Shown: in pieces, positions 13,690 through 31,455 of the stretch
Numbering within the stretch: position 1 is the stretch's first letter
Layout of the letters: each line of letters starts with the position of its first letter
Origin: Isoperla grammatica
Taxonomy: Eukaryota; Arthropoda; Insecta; Plecoptera; Perlodidae
NCBI GenBank assembly: GCA_945910005.1
Contig: OX246745.1
Coordinates: forward strand, 7,418,765-7,482,764
Direction: 5' to 3'
Length of the DNA: 64,000 bases
Translations under genes and position numbers: made by a program
The notes under the pieces: model-generated
Databases searched by the model: none
What the model saw: the letters and a program-made list of their open reading frames with translations, nothing else
Told to the model about the DNA's origin: nothing

Positions 13690-14800
13690 ACCACCTGTGC
13701 ACTCGACTAAGCCGAACCATGCATTTACGAATGTGTGAAATAACGCCAGGTATCTGCAGTAGACAATGACCTGAGATCTGTATACGAATACTTGCGTTGG
13801 GACTAGTATACGATTCCAGATTGTATTTATTTATTCATTTTCATTATTGCGAAATAACAGCGAAAATATGAAAATGCGAAATTGGGAAACAGTGCTAGTT
13901 AGTCGTGTTTGCATGACAATAATTTTGGTGAAAAACTAAATGTATTTAAGTGTTAGAAAATTGTATGTTTCCGAAATATGAAACGATCTTTAAGTGAAGA
14001 ATAAAAACACTTTCATAGTAGTCAAAACGAGGGACTATTGACGAAGAACGTGTAAGGGGAATATTGTATCCTTACATAGACTACTTGCACCAAAAATACA
14101 ATTATTTTAGGATAACAAGAAGATTTTGTATTTTTTTTAATGTAAATTCTTTTGTATTTCCACTAGGGCTTAGAGCTTTTCCAAGTTACACACAAAACCT
14201 ATAGGAAATGTTTAACCACTTGTTAATTCAAATTTATTATAGATGATAGACGTGAATAATTGTTTGATTATTATGTTCCAACTCTGAAAAGATGCACCCG
14301 TACATCAGAAGGTATGCTGTTCAAATTCCAGACAGAGCATGATTTTAGAACAAAATTGGTGATACCGTGTGGTTACTTTATCAAGATGAAAAGGCTAAAT
14401 ACAAGCAATTAAGATATTATAATGTATTTCGTTGGGAACTTCTAACTAATTACATGTGGTCGTTTTAAAGCCAACATAATTTGCATAATTCCACTTAACG
14501 CCGTGACTGTGTCCGTATGAAATTATTGAAATGTGAGATAACCAGACAACAGCTTTACGCTGTTGAATTAAGTAAGGTACTTAACTTTTACTTAACCTAG
14601 AAAACTGTTTCTCATAATGCTATAACATAATTTTCCTTTCGCATCCAGCCTAGAAGGATAATATACATTATACATTAGATTAGAATAATTGCCGGTTTGT
14701 GAGAAACAGTCCAGCAAAACTTTAAACTAACTTTCCCTTATAGAAGTGACCCTCAAAATAGCAGGAGTAAGGCGAAGGTCAATTTAGTAGGCTACGTGTT
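13690..14800. other. AT-rich spacer, no gene recognised
   Basis: No open frame of interest, no tRNA-like sequence and no inverted-repeat element was seen. Confidence 0.55.
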
Positions 14801-14803
14801 ACA

Positions 14804-14951
14804 CATGCACACGCACACGCACACGCACACGCACACGCACACGCACACGCACACGCACACGCACACGCACACGCACACGCACACGCACACGCACACGCAC
14901 ACGCACACGCACACGCACACGCACACGCACACGCACACGCACACACACACA
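14804..14951. repeat. (CACACG)n hexamer array ending in (CA)n
   Basis: About 22 copies of CACACG followed by a short pure CA tail. All three overlapping open frames here (HTHT, CVCV, ACAC) are artefacts. Alternating purine-pyrimidine sequence of this kind can adopt Z-DNA. Confidence 0.96.
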
Positions 14952-15720
14952 ACAAGTATGAAGCATGGAAACATTGATATTGTAAATGATGAGGTATGCT
15001 TGCTTTTTGACGTGTATTTTTTTTACCGTTTAAAATCCATGAAGACATTTTGATAAAAGTATGACCTTTGACATTGAAAGTGACGGAGAAATTAGTATCG
15101 CTGGAAATGAAGAGAATATGGCGAAGGTTGAGCCACGTAACAAATGTGGGCCGCCAGTATTGCCACTTTCTCTTGTTACATCTGTGAACTTGGAGGCTTT
15201 CGAAGTGATTCAGAGCTGGAGGTTGCTCGAATTACTTGATTATAATTAGGCTACTCTGAGTACTATGGAAATATATGGAAGACAAATAATGGACAGCAAT
15301 ATTTTAGCTCTTAAATTTACTCTGTTTAATTTACTAATGTAATTTTATTTCATATTATCTCGCTCTAAACAATTCTTTTAATACAAGCTATAACTGAAGA
15401 TTATTGCAAACTGGATCATATTTTAACAAATTTGGTAAATTTCACTTTTTTGTATTTTAATGAATGTATGTCACCATGTGACAATACAATCGTATCTCAA
15501 TCACTTGGCGATCCGACAATTGCATCGTCCTGAGCATATGAGAATTTATAAGTGTTATGATAATTTATTTTTACATGCGTTTCAAAACAGTTTTTAAATT
15601 ATTTCTGATAGTTTACAATAATCAACTAGCAAATGTGTATCAACTTGGACAACCAACTTAAATAAATACCTCGTTCAACTTGTTAATTACGTTGTCATTG
15701 ATCGAAATGTAAATGCCAGC
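14952..15720. other. Spacer, no gene recognised
   Basis: A 62-codon plus-strand open frame at 15061-15249 is less AT-rich than its surroundings but has no recognisable motif or flanking splice context that I can support. The rest is AT-rich. Confidence 0.45.
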
Positions 15721-15754
15721 AAGGTCGATGAGATATTTGCAATTTGCAAATTTG

Positions 15755-15905
15755 TAAACCGCAGTCCTCGTGTTCCAGGTTAGAATCCTGGCTATAGGTT
15801 ATGGATCTCATGTGGCGTTTTTAATCTGCATAATCATATTATATTGTTTTGATAGTACTGCTGCTGTCAGCGTATGGGGCGTACTGTTCCAATATCATCA
15901 TCACA
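15755..15905 (+). mobile_element. tRNA-derived SINE, family 1, degraded copy
   Basis: TTCCAGGTTAGAATCCTGG is a T-arm or B box with one change from GGTTCGAATCC, followed by GGATCTCATGTGGCGTTTTT and, about 100 bp on, ATATCATCATCA. The same order is seen in the better copy at 33647-33847. It is a non-coding retroelement relic. Confidence 0.7.
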
Positions 15906-21984
<6,079 letters not shown>

Positions 21985-21987
21985 AAT

Positions 21988-22150
<163 letters not shown>

Positions 22151-23398
22151 TATTATTATTAATTATTATTAATATTATTGATATCATCATTATTCATTAT
22201 TATTGTGTGGGCTCAGGCCGGAAGAGGGTTGCTACTGGTAGGCTGACGGGAACATTGTTTCAGGTCCGAATGCGACCTTGACTTTCAAGTAGACTGTGAG
22301 TAGTTTGATCTCAACTCTAGATAACTAACAGGACTGACGATTTCCGTGAGTTACCTCAGTCTTAAAATAAAACGCCGGCTATGTTTCGAAATGCAGCAAT
22401 TTTAGCCTTGGGCCATTTACAGCCTAGATCTTATGGCGACAGACATCCTAAACTTTAGAATATAAATTGCGTTAAAAAAAACAAATACAAAGATTTGTGT
22501 GCACGAAGGGAAAGGTATGTGAATGAGGATAGTCTCATCGAAGTAAGTATAGTAGTTACAGGAGACAGTAACGATAGTCTGCGCATAGCTACATAATTGA
22601 AATAGGGAAAATCACATATAGGCCACATTGGCATAACACGTTGCAGGCGAGTAATCGAGACGACCATAAAAAACAATACTATTTACAGATCAAGGCGGAA
22701 CTGTTTTGGAAATATTTTAAACGGATAAAAATTATAACAATCAGGCTAAGAATTGTTTTAGTAAGCTGTTGATAACATTTCCTTTCAAAGGTCCTGGATC
22801 GCATAAAAAAAAAACATTCCTAAAACAATTTACCATAATAATTCCCATAAAAAACAACACAGCCAAGAACGATTGAAATAGAAAATATATATCTTGAAAA
22901 CAAATGACTCGCTTCGGTCGTTCAGTGTATACATACTACGTAGTGTTGTCTAAGTGTTGGCAACGAGGTAAATCACAAAAAAAGCCTAACAGAGTAGCAG
23001 CAAAGCAACCTGTTCGGCCAGCGGCTGTGATCAAACATGCGCCACGAACAAGGAGTATGACCGGTAACCTGGCATTGCAATGCACACTCGTTACCTAATT
23101 GACAATGCTGGACGGATCACTCGCCGGGGAAAGTCACCAACCTTGTAAACGAACGCAGTGAATTCACAAGGGCAGCAGAACTATGCCCAGAGTGTAGTAA
23201 TCACGTCGGATGGCGGACACACACGAACACGATCCAGGAAGCCCGAAGATAACATTGTTTTCGGCTTGAACACTAACATCGCAATATAATTATGATGTTC
23301 TAACAAAGGGAACTTAGAATTAATGATAAACGGTTTTAAAAAGCACAACTAGAAATGTAGACCGAAAACAGGAAATTACATTTTAGATAGCTGTACTG
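22151..23398. other. Spacer, no gene recognised
   Basis: No coding, RNA or transposon feature is supported. A 64-codon open frame at 22904-23098 has no recognisable motif. Confidence 0.45.
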
Positions 23399-23470
23399 CA
23401 GTGGCGTACGCAGGAATACATTTCGGGGGTGGGGCTGCCTATAGTAGCAGTAGCACTTAATTGTAGAAAG
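23399..23470 (+). mobile_element. Solo hAT-type transposon end
   Basis: CAGTGGCGTACGCAGGAA begins like the terminus at 719 and the one at 6882, and G-rich sequence follows. No partner end with a matching 8-bp duplication was found. It may be one end of a decayed element. Confidence 0.45.
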
Positions 23471-23539
23471 GTGCCCCATAAAAGTCACAGAAAAATCCGT
23501 GTTTTTAAAGTGGGGTGAAACTGTCGATTTCTGTGTCAA

Positions 23540-23610
23540 CACTCAACAAAATTCCCTGAAGAAGCACATTGCAATATGGGCGAAACGTTGGATTGTTTCC
23601 ACGTTTTGAC
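23540..23610 (+). mobile_element. CTGAAGA...GAAACG motif (possible Penelope-like 3' relic)
   Basis: CCTGAAGAAGCAC, then a short hairpin-like stretch, then GGCGAAACGTTGG. This spacing resembles the degenerate hammerhead-like motifs that accompany Penelope-like retroelements in many animals. No reverse transcriptase or GIY-YIG frame is seen nearby. The call rests on recall of the motif, and the conserved CUGAUGA core is changed (CTGAAGA). Confidence 0.3.
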
Positions 23611-23941
23611 ACTGTTGTACCCGGAAAACCTCGGTAGTATAGTTGACTCCGGTCGTGAAAGCCTCCGAAATACTAAACAGATTATTCTTTACTTGTCCTT
23701 CACTTTAGCTTTACCCATGAATAGCCCCTCTTGTGCCTAACTTAGGTGGTTCCTACCTAAGAAACACCCTGCCATGCCAATCACTAACCTGTAAGGAGGC
23801 GATGTTATTGTGTAGGTAATCGATGTCAATCATCCCCATTATTCAAGAAAACACTCGCGTTCTCGGACGGTACCGATATGCTTCAAACCCCACTGACAAA
23901 TAACTTGGATCACTACGGTTACCGCTAACCCCATATAGTTG

Positions 23942-24446
23942 GCCCCGGCTTTTGTAAATGTGTGTCACCGAATCGACGGTCACTGTCGCAGGAGTTTTTA
24001 GATTTGAATGACATGTACAACTTTCAATAAAGAAGGCAACGGCTAAGTATTCCTTTAAGGTTTAGTGATTGGCAGGGCGTAAGTTAGGTCGGAACCAAGT
24101 ATAGATTTTTTGGACAGTGTGGAAGGAGCGTCCAAAGTTTACTGTAGACTAAAGAGGACTGAATCTCAGAATTTACCTGACTGAGGAAACCTCAGAAAAA
24201 CCTTCATTCAGGATTGGGGCTGAACGCAATACACCGGCGACTTTCAGCTTTAGTCTCTGCTGGAGTTTGCGCCAAAAACACTGATATACGGTACCTTTAC
24301 TTGGTTCCAACCTAACTAACACCCTGCCAATCACTTACATGAAAGGGCTATCTTTGCCGTTGCCTTCTTTATAAAGTTGTACATGTCAGTCGTATCTAAA
24401 ATCTCAAGCGACAGTCGATTCGGTGACAGTTACAAAAAGCCGAGCC
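23942..24446. mobile_element. Foldback (long inverted repeat) element, about 505 bp
   Basis: The left arm (about 23945-24110) contains GGCTTTTGTAAATG, GTCACCGAATCGAC, ACATGTACAACTTT, GAAGGCAACGG and GATTGGCAGGG. The right arm (about 24290-24446) has the same blocks in inverse order and complement. Arms are diverged but collinear. No coding content, and target-site duplications are not clear. A third partial copy of the inner block lies at about 23735-23800 (AACACCCTGCC...AATCACTAACCTG). Confidence 0.8.
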
Positions 24447-24727
24447 GTTCATTTATATGGTCTTGTATGTTACTAATGATTCTGACTCAAGATTATAGAA
24501 ACGGATTGATAAATGCAGACACATTTTGCGGTTTGGCTGTATTTTCTCCTACCTTGACGAACACCCGATTTTGGTCTGTTAAAATTGAAGAAAATCTAAA
24601 TATGTTATCCTACAGAGAATTTAATCCCCTTTCTTATGAATGTTTTTTTTATTCCAATATATATTTCCGTTTTGCAGATGTTCTTAATTAGGTGTGAAAG
24701 GTGTCCAGCAACATCACATTACAAAAG

Positions 24728-24897
24728 GTAATTAAGAACATATGAATTACGGAAACATTGATTGGAACAAAGAACATTCATAAGAAAGAGTACTAAACTA
24801 TCTACAGGATGACATATTTTGATTTACATTTGGGACAATTTAAACACATTTTAAAACAATTTTAACAGCCCGAAATTGGGAGTTCCGCTGGCTAGGT
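24728..24897. repeat. Dispersed repeat E2, copy 2
   Basis: Matches 13340-13512, including ACATTTGGGACAATTTAAAC and CTACAGGATGA. Non-coding repeat of unknown class. Confidence 0.7.
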
Positions 24898-25203
24898 GGA
24901 CATCATTATCTTTTGGCATCGCCATTTGTTTATTATATCATCGTTGGTTTCAAGGCGGTGTTCCTATGACCTGCGCGCAGTGTGATCCAACCTTGCCGCC
25001 AGCCATTGAAGAGGGGGGGGGGGGGCACTGGCGGCTGCCGGGAAATAACCAAACGTTCATCGAAGGGCGAAGTCATGTTACGTAAAGATGAATCATAGAT
25101 GCTCTCTTGGAAGAATTCGGCGGATCTACAAAAACTCTGTACAGCATTTCTGTGTAAGAGCGTTTCCAAGAATATCGTAATAATGAGTTTTTGCTAGTAT
25201 TAT

Positions 25204-25350
25204 GATGACATGTCCTGGGACAAAGTCCGGCGGACTTTTCGAAGTCCGCGGACACATTGCTGTCCTCGAACCGTGTCCTAGGACAAGTCCTGCTTGTCCT
25301 GTGTTATCCGCAGAAGACATCTGGATGTCCACTGGACATTTCCTATACTG
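25204..25350. repeat. Cluster of TGTCC/GGACA palindromic motifs
   Basis: TGTCCTGGGACA, GTCCGGCGGAC, TGTCCTAGGACA and GTCCACTGGACA occur within 150 bp. The start ATGTCCTGGGACAAAGTCC recurs at about 25649 followed by diverged sequence. The overlapping short open frames on both strands are by-products. Its class and function are unknown. Confidence 0.65.
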
Positions 25351-25739
25351 CGCACGAGCAAAGTCATGTATCTTTAACCCCTAAACGACAAAACGTGACC
25401 GGGGTAAAGGCAGTGTTATATTCGTTTATTATTGATTAAATGCGTCACGAGATACTCGTTTCTTCAAAAAGTTTCTAGCCCACCATTTTTTATTTATAAT
25501 TATATGTTTGAAGAGATTCTGAAATTAAAATATACGATGCCCTTACACATAACAAAGCCATCCCATCAGTTTTATTTTCAATCTTCGAAGATGAATAATA
25601 ACACTGCCCATGTAAATTGTTTGTCTACTACTGTAGTGAAATGTGAATGTCCTGGGACAAAGTCCACCAGACATATCCGGCAAGTGGGAACGAAACGCAC
25701 CTTTACACACTTTCCTAGGTAAGTAAGCGATGAACAGTT

Positions 25740-26724
25740 TCATGATTTAGTAGCCCAAACACATTAGTGGTTGATAATGTTTTAGTAAGTTCTTGAACCG
25801 TGGACCATTTCTATCCATGAATATTGTAGCCAAAGCCGAATATTATTTGTTACGTATTACTTATCAATTGATTTAAATGAATACAGCCACTGCCCGTCCT
25901 AGTATTCTTTTTTTTTTACTAACGTCTGTTATTTCTTTACCAATACAAACCATAAATCTTTTCTTACAAAACCGTTGAATACGAATGTATATTATGTTGC
26001 TTACCTACCTATACCTACCTACCTACCTACCTATCTAGCTACCTACGCGATCACATTTAGGTAGGTATGTTGTTTTTCTCTTTGCAACCGCTTAGGATGA
26101 GTTGAGGGGTTGGGGGGGAATCCCCCACTTTGGCTTGTGTGTGCCGAAAATCTGCCCATCTTCTAGTATAGGGGTCCTTGGAGAAGTAGCCACCCATAAC
26201 TAAAATCAGAGGCCGGAGAAGTGGCCTCCTAGTGCAAATAATGCCGAAAGTTTGTCTGTAATGGTATTTTTTTACAAAAATTGAGCGCGCTTTTTTGGCA
26301 CATTTACTGCAAGTTATTCCAGACCCAACAAATGGACGTCACCTAGATGAAACGGTAGAACACTAATTGATTGTACTGAAGAAACAAGAACACAATGACA
26401 AGATATGTGGTACTTGATAGGTATTTGATAGATTACAGTTTTTCAAAATATGTTTTAAAATAATTATTTATTGACCTTTTGATTGTAATTTATTTATGAT
26501 TCATCGGCAAAAAAAAACCACACTCTACATAATATAGGGCTATGTCATACTCCAACTCTTCGTTGAAGTGAAGCAAGAAACGATTTAGTGAAAATGGCCG
26601 TTTTTTATTAAACATAGACCTAAATTTTGACCATATTTATAGAAACAGGATTAAACTCAGTTTCAAGCAAAAATAAAACAATTAATTAAAACTTTACCAA
26701 AATCATTGATGTGTAATGGAGACG
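25740..26724. other. Spacer with a short ACCT repeat
   Basis: A (CCTA)n stretch lies at about 26001-26045. G-rich then C-rich stretches lie at about 26100-26130. No gene recognised. Confidence 0.5.
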
Positions 26725-26800
26725 GTAGTGTTGCATGCCGTAGTGGGATTGAAGCAGCGACCTTCTGTGCTTGCGTTCTTACTAGCTGAACCGGTCGACG
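26725..26800 (-). mobile_element. Degraded tRNA-like sequence
   Basis: On the minus strand, CCGGTTCAGCTAGTAAGAAC (A-box region) is followed by AGGTCGCTGCTTCAATCCCAC (B-box region with G-to-C changes). The spacing fits a tRNA. Probably a SINE relic; no intact cloverleaf. Confidence 0.5.
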
Positions 26801-26990
26801 CCAGATCGAGGTGATTAGCACAAACCCATAGGGAAGTAGAACTTTCAATGTCTACCTACGTTCTTATGAAATCCAATGCATGACCTAGAGAAATACATAT
26901 CATTTATACAGTGTATGGATATACCACATTTCCTGTTATTCTTGTGTCACAGAAAGGATTTTTTTTTAAATGCTTACAATCGATCGTAAT

Positions 26991-27353
26991 CAGGGTGCAA
27001 ATAGACGGCTTGGCAGAGAGGGGATGCCCAGGTGTAGTAATAGCGCGGGCAGTAAGGGGTCTGGGGCAAAGCCCCAGCCGCCGGAGTCAAAACAATTTTT
27101 GAGATATTATTTCCCTCGAGATGGTATTAGAAGCGATCTGAGATATTATTTTGAAAGGGAAGATTTAAAGATCTAGTCATTAAGATATTTTATTCTCGTT
27201 TAAAGTCACTTGATATGACATTAGATGAGATGGATATCCAGAGGTGAGGATTTAGCCATCCCCGGCGGGGATACTTTTAGTAGAACAGATCGAGCCAGGC
27301 ATGAAATTACCAGAGGGGGGAAATCCCCCCGTCCCCCGTCAATTCGCACCCTG
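26991..27353. mobile_element. hAT-type MITE, 363 bp
   Basis: Terminal inverted repeat CAGGGTGCAAAT at the left matches ATTCGCACCCTG at the right with one change. The 8-bp direct repeat ATCGTAAT flanks it (26983-26990 and 27354-27361). It has no coding capacity. About 66 bp in from the left end it carries GGGTCTGGGGC...GCCCCAGCCGCCGG, a hairpin block also present about 66 bp from the right end of the hAT-type element at 719-2146 in the matching orientation. Confidence 0.93.
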
Positions 27354-27534
27354 ATCGTAATCCTGAATATGTTTTATCCATTTTAACCCGTCGTTTCTTA
27401 TATTGAGGCATTTCATAGTAAGATCATTGTTTAAAGTCGTATTCATCCAGTTGTACTAGTCGATAGGAATAGAAGAAGGTTGGGTGGACCGATGAGGCTG
27501 AAGGAACATTGCAAAATATCATGAACCTAATGTG

Positions 27535-27590
27535 TTTCGAACCCACTTACCTTCAGGTTATGTATGAGCCACAATTCCACAACAAAGCAT
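27535..27590 (-). mobile_element. tRNA-like fragment
   Basis: On the minus strand a TTGTGGCTCATACATAACC segment precedes GTGGGTTCGAAACAC, a B-box-like sequence. It resembles the fragment at 36878-36935. Probably a SINE head relic. Confidence 0.45.
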
Positions 27591-29999
27591 ACTAACAAGA
27601 TAGTTATGTAATACAAATATAGGAAACAAGTTGGCATACATGCAAATTCATGCACATTATTATTGTATAGCTTGTTCGTAACAGATTATACAAAATAATT
27701 AACGTCAGGGATGCAGCCGCAAATAAAATAATGCCAGAGCGATCAATCCGAAAAGTCGATATCAATATTAGTGTAGTTCAAGTGATAATACGAATTTAAA
27801 AGCACTGCTAAACTTTTCACCCTACAGTTCCTCAATAGCTGAACATTTTAAGAATGTCAACGGTGTAGTTATGCATTTATTTTAGAACAATTCACAAAGT
27901 TCCCATTATGTCGTTCTCACCGTGGATATGTCAGGTTAACATGTTGGAACGGGTGAAGACCTACCGACAAAAAGGAATTTACCCAATGAGGTGGAAGATC
28001 AATATGACAAACTGACAACACAAATGCGCCCTGTCTTATACATAAATTCACTGCTAGTAGGGCGCCGCCCTGGCTTCTAATTTAGTAGCGGCCCGGCCCG
28101 CCCTGGGTAAAGCGCACAAGATACAAATTGCAATCAAGATAATGAAAGTGTCTTCTTATGGAAATATGAGTAAATCCAAGATGGGTTCCATTATACGTAT
28201 ATCATTTCACGATATCAGTCTATTAACTGTATTTTTGTTTATATGGAAAATAAAGATTGATTATAGAATAGAAAAGAATTTTGTATTTAAGTAAGTAGTA
28301 TAGGGCCTACATGAGAAAATGTAAGATTGCGATCCCGACCCCGATTACGATCACGATGCCGACAATTATGATTGGGGCTTTAATTACTAGATACAATAGT
28401 TCAGTGTTGAACTTTGCCCTGGAACGCTCTCCTGGACTGGGCCTTTTAGAGCAGATAATAGAATACAGAAGTATTTGTACATAAGATCGAATTTAATTGT
28501 TTTTGTAATATCCTTGATAGTCGCTATGGCCTATTTTATGACCGCGTTCACAGGGAAGTAACTATAGTAAGAACTGTGATACACTATTTCCTGATATAAA
28601 CAATTATTGCAACACCTGCTTGATCTGGATCACAGTAAACTGATTTTATGTGATTGGCACTGAAATACGACGTGGGCGGATAGTAACGAAGATAGATAAA
28701 CAAGCAATCCATCTATGCGTGTCGTATTTTGATGTGTGTTTTATTACAAACTTATATGCTAACAACATATAAACACCAACATATTATAACATAACAACAA
28801 ATTAACATATAACACCTAAGACTCTATCAATAAAACGTTTTACTTACATATACATATTTCTAGGTTATCTCTGGTTTTGTGTGCTGCAATATTTGAGGTT
28901 CGAACCTGCAGGCTATAGTTATTGAAGGCTAGCAGGCTATAATATAATATAGTGCAGGCTATAATATAGTTGAGTATAATAGTGACAATGGACGAATGGA
29001 AGAATTGTAGTTTGGTTTATTATTGAATATTCATAACATATTTCTTTCAGTGTTAGTGATACTAGTTATAGTTAGTATAACCTTCTATATTAAGCTGAAT
29101 AAATGTTCGCAGGGGGTGAAGGGGGGGGGGGTATAATACTAAAATACTTCCATATTGAAACGAGACTTGAAAATGAATAATATTAATTCATATCTATGAA
29201 TATTATTAGTAATATAACATTAACATGATAGGTTTAACAAAACAAATACTAATGATACAATATGCTGTATATCTGCTATCGTTAAATATTATTTCTGTAT
29301 TTTTTTGAACTAGGTATTGAAGTAAACAACACTATCGTTAGAGTTATTAATCATGACTTTGTACGTTTGTTTGTTGCAGATGTTGTATAACTTTATTGGT
29401 TATGCGTTCATTATTAATAATATATACAATAATGAATAACCGGTGTACTTCTAAACTATATAATTGGATTAGCCTATATTATTTTTTCATCAGTAAAAAT
29501 GTAAAAAAGATAGCGTTTCTTATCTTTTTATTGTTTGATTTTCAATTCAAAATTAATAAGTCTAGATTCATTAATCGATTTAGGAAAGAGAACACGAACA
29601 ATTAACTGCAAAGATAATATCTGTAACGTGAAATATAATTGTCCATTCTTTCTTGTTGCCGGAAGCTTTTAGTAATGATAACGATATTCTTACACACTAC
29701 AATAAGAACAAGAAGTTCGCATGTCAGTCGAGTCTTGACTCATTGGAATCAGAAGCACCACCAAAGATTATAGGCATACTACTTCTAGTGTTTAATCTTT
29801 GGCACAACTATTATCCAATTTATTTAATTTTATGCTAATTTAAGACAAGTACAGACACGAAACAAAGCGCTCTACAGAACTCCCGATTTATGGACGTATT
29901 GTCAAGTATTTCCATGTGCCTATACCGTACTTAACTTTAGGTACTTGTTACTCTAGTTTAAACAATCATCAATCTCGGTCAAAGCTGGTGTTTTATTAA
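27591..29999. other. Spacer, no gene recognised
   Basis: AT-rich. GGTTCGAACCTGCAGG at about 28899 is B-box-like, followed by repeats of CAGGCTATA. A G-run lies at about 29119-29131. TCAAGTATTTCCATGTG occurs at about 29902 and again at about 30178, and CTCGGTCAAA occurs at about 29973 and 30134, so 29895-29990 and 30134-30200 may be parts of an old duplication. No gene. Confidence 0.45.
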
Positions 30000-30013
30000 T
30001 ATTGTTATTATTA

Positions 30014-30111
<98 letters not shown>

Positions 30112-30113
30112 TT
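29999..30113. repeat. (ATT)n microsatellite
   Basis: About 37 trinucleotide copies with single interruptions (GTT, TAATTA). It lies about 390 bp from the end of the retrotransposon ORF. Confidence 0.95.
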
Positions 30114-30217
30114 ATTGTTGCAATACATACAAACTCGGTCAAAACCGGCATAAACATGTTGTACGGACACAAATGTCAAGTATTTCCATGTGTTTACCTT
30201 ATTAAAACCTACTTAGA

Positions 30218-30356
30218 ACTACTTAATATATCTTCTTCTTCTTCTTCTTCTTCTTCTTCTTCTTCTTCTTCTTCTTCTTCTTCTTCTTCTTCTTCTTCTT
30301 CTTCTTCTTCTTCTGCTTCTCAAATGCCCACATTTGGCTATACTACTTAATATATC
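30218..30356. repeat. (TTC)n array between 15-bp direct repeats
   Basis: About 27 copies of TTC (30232-30314) are followed by a short unique tail. ACTACTTAATATATC occurs exactly on both sides, at 30218-30232 and 30342-30356. On the minus strand this is a GAA-rich tract downstream of the retrotransposon ORF. The direct repeats could be a target-site duplication or a slip duplication. Confidence 0.85.
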
Positions 30357-30359
30357 ATT

Positions 30360-31359
30360 GTCCACATTATTTTTCCAAACCGAACTGTGGATGCTATTTA
30401 CGGTCGTGGCCGATTTGTACTCATCCCAGCATTCGCTCTTTGTACGGTGGAAACCACGAAAACCACCATCGGGATGGAGAACTTCTTGAAGTCTTCATTC
30501 TTCTTAGTTCAAAAATTTTCGCACTATCCTACACGTGTTCAAAATAATTGCTTTTTGCATCTCGATGTATATGTTCGGTTGGAGACCAATTAGTTTAATA
30601 CTGTCATGGAGTTTACGTGGAACAATGCCATTTGCTGATATAATTAACGGTATAACAGTTACATTATTCTGCTTCCACAACCTTTTTATTTTAATTGATA
30701 ATTCCTTATATCGGTTTATCTTTTCCCGCCAAGTTGTCTCTACATTGTGGCATAAAGGGACGGCAACATCAATTAAAATCGTTTCTTGTTTCTTCTTGTC
30801 AATAAATATAATATCCGGTCTATTGTGATGTATGGTTTGGTCTGTAATAACTGCCCGGTCGTAATATAATTTGTAGTCTTTACTATCTAATACCTTTTCA
30901 GGCTTGTATTTGTAATACGCAGTGGTTGTGTTTATAAGTTTATACTTCATGGCTAATTTTTGATGTACAATGTTTGCAACTTGGTTATGCCTATGAAGAT
31001 AATCTGTTTGACAAAGCATTTTGCACCCAGATACGATATGTTCAATTGTTTCGCCGTTCGAATTACATTTTCTACATTTATCTTCCACTGTGACGTCTTT
31101 CAGTATGTATTTTTTGTAATTGTTAGTCTTGATTACTTTATCTTGAATAGCGATCATAAATCCCTCTGTTTCGCTGAAAATGTCCCCGGACGTTAACCAT
31201 TTGTTCGATGCTACCCTATCGACGCTATCCTTAAGAAGTTCTTTATAATGTCTGCTATGTAACGTCTTTTCTGATATTCTGATCTCTTTTGCTGTGTCAG
31301 AATTTAGTTTTTGAAGCAAGTTTAAATTTCCGTCATTTAAATTGAGGGGAGAAAGCGAC

Positions 31360-31361
<2 letters not shown>
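30360..31361 (-). mobile_element. 5'-truncated RLE-type non-LTR retrotransposon (R4/Dong-like)
   Basis: The fragment holds the 3' part of a retrotransposon ORF and its downstream region. Its 5' edge (31361) abuts an (AAT)n array on the coding strand, with no transition sequence. Elements of the R4/Dong group are known to insert into TAA repeats, and 5' truncation is typical of target-primed reverse transcription. The exact 3' edge is not resolved; it lies somewhere between the stop codon at 30504 and the GAA-rich tract at 30314. Clade assignment is inferred from the endonuclease type and the TAA target. Confidence 0.8.
30504..31361 (-). CDS. Retrotransposon C-terminal domain: zinc knuckle plus restriction-like endonuclease (partial)
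   Basis: An uninterrupted minus-strand frame of about 285 codons with no start ATG, open to the (AAT)n edge. The following residue numbers count from the TTG leucine at 31319. CRKCNSNGETIEHIVSGC (about 82-99) is the CCHC knuckle found just before the endonuclease in R2-type retrotransposons. RPD (167-169) and IDVAVP (183-188), about 15 residues apart, form the PD...D core of the restriction-like endonuclease, which nicks the target for priming. WREKINRYKEL follows. The reverse transcriptase that should precede this is missing by truncation. The lack of stops or frameshifts suggests a fairly young copy. It could not move by itself. Confidence 0.88.
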
Positions 31362-31435
<74 letters not shown>

Positions 31436-31455
31436 GATTATTATTATTATTTATT
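31362..31455. repeat. (ATT)n microsatellite at the retrotransposon 5' edge
   Basis: About 30 copies with one GATT interruption. It directly adjoins the truncated retrotransposon and is its likely target. Confidence 0.95.

Noticed and set aside
14779..15053. HTHT, CVCV and ACAC open frames
   Set aside because: Translations of the CACACG hexamer array.
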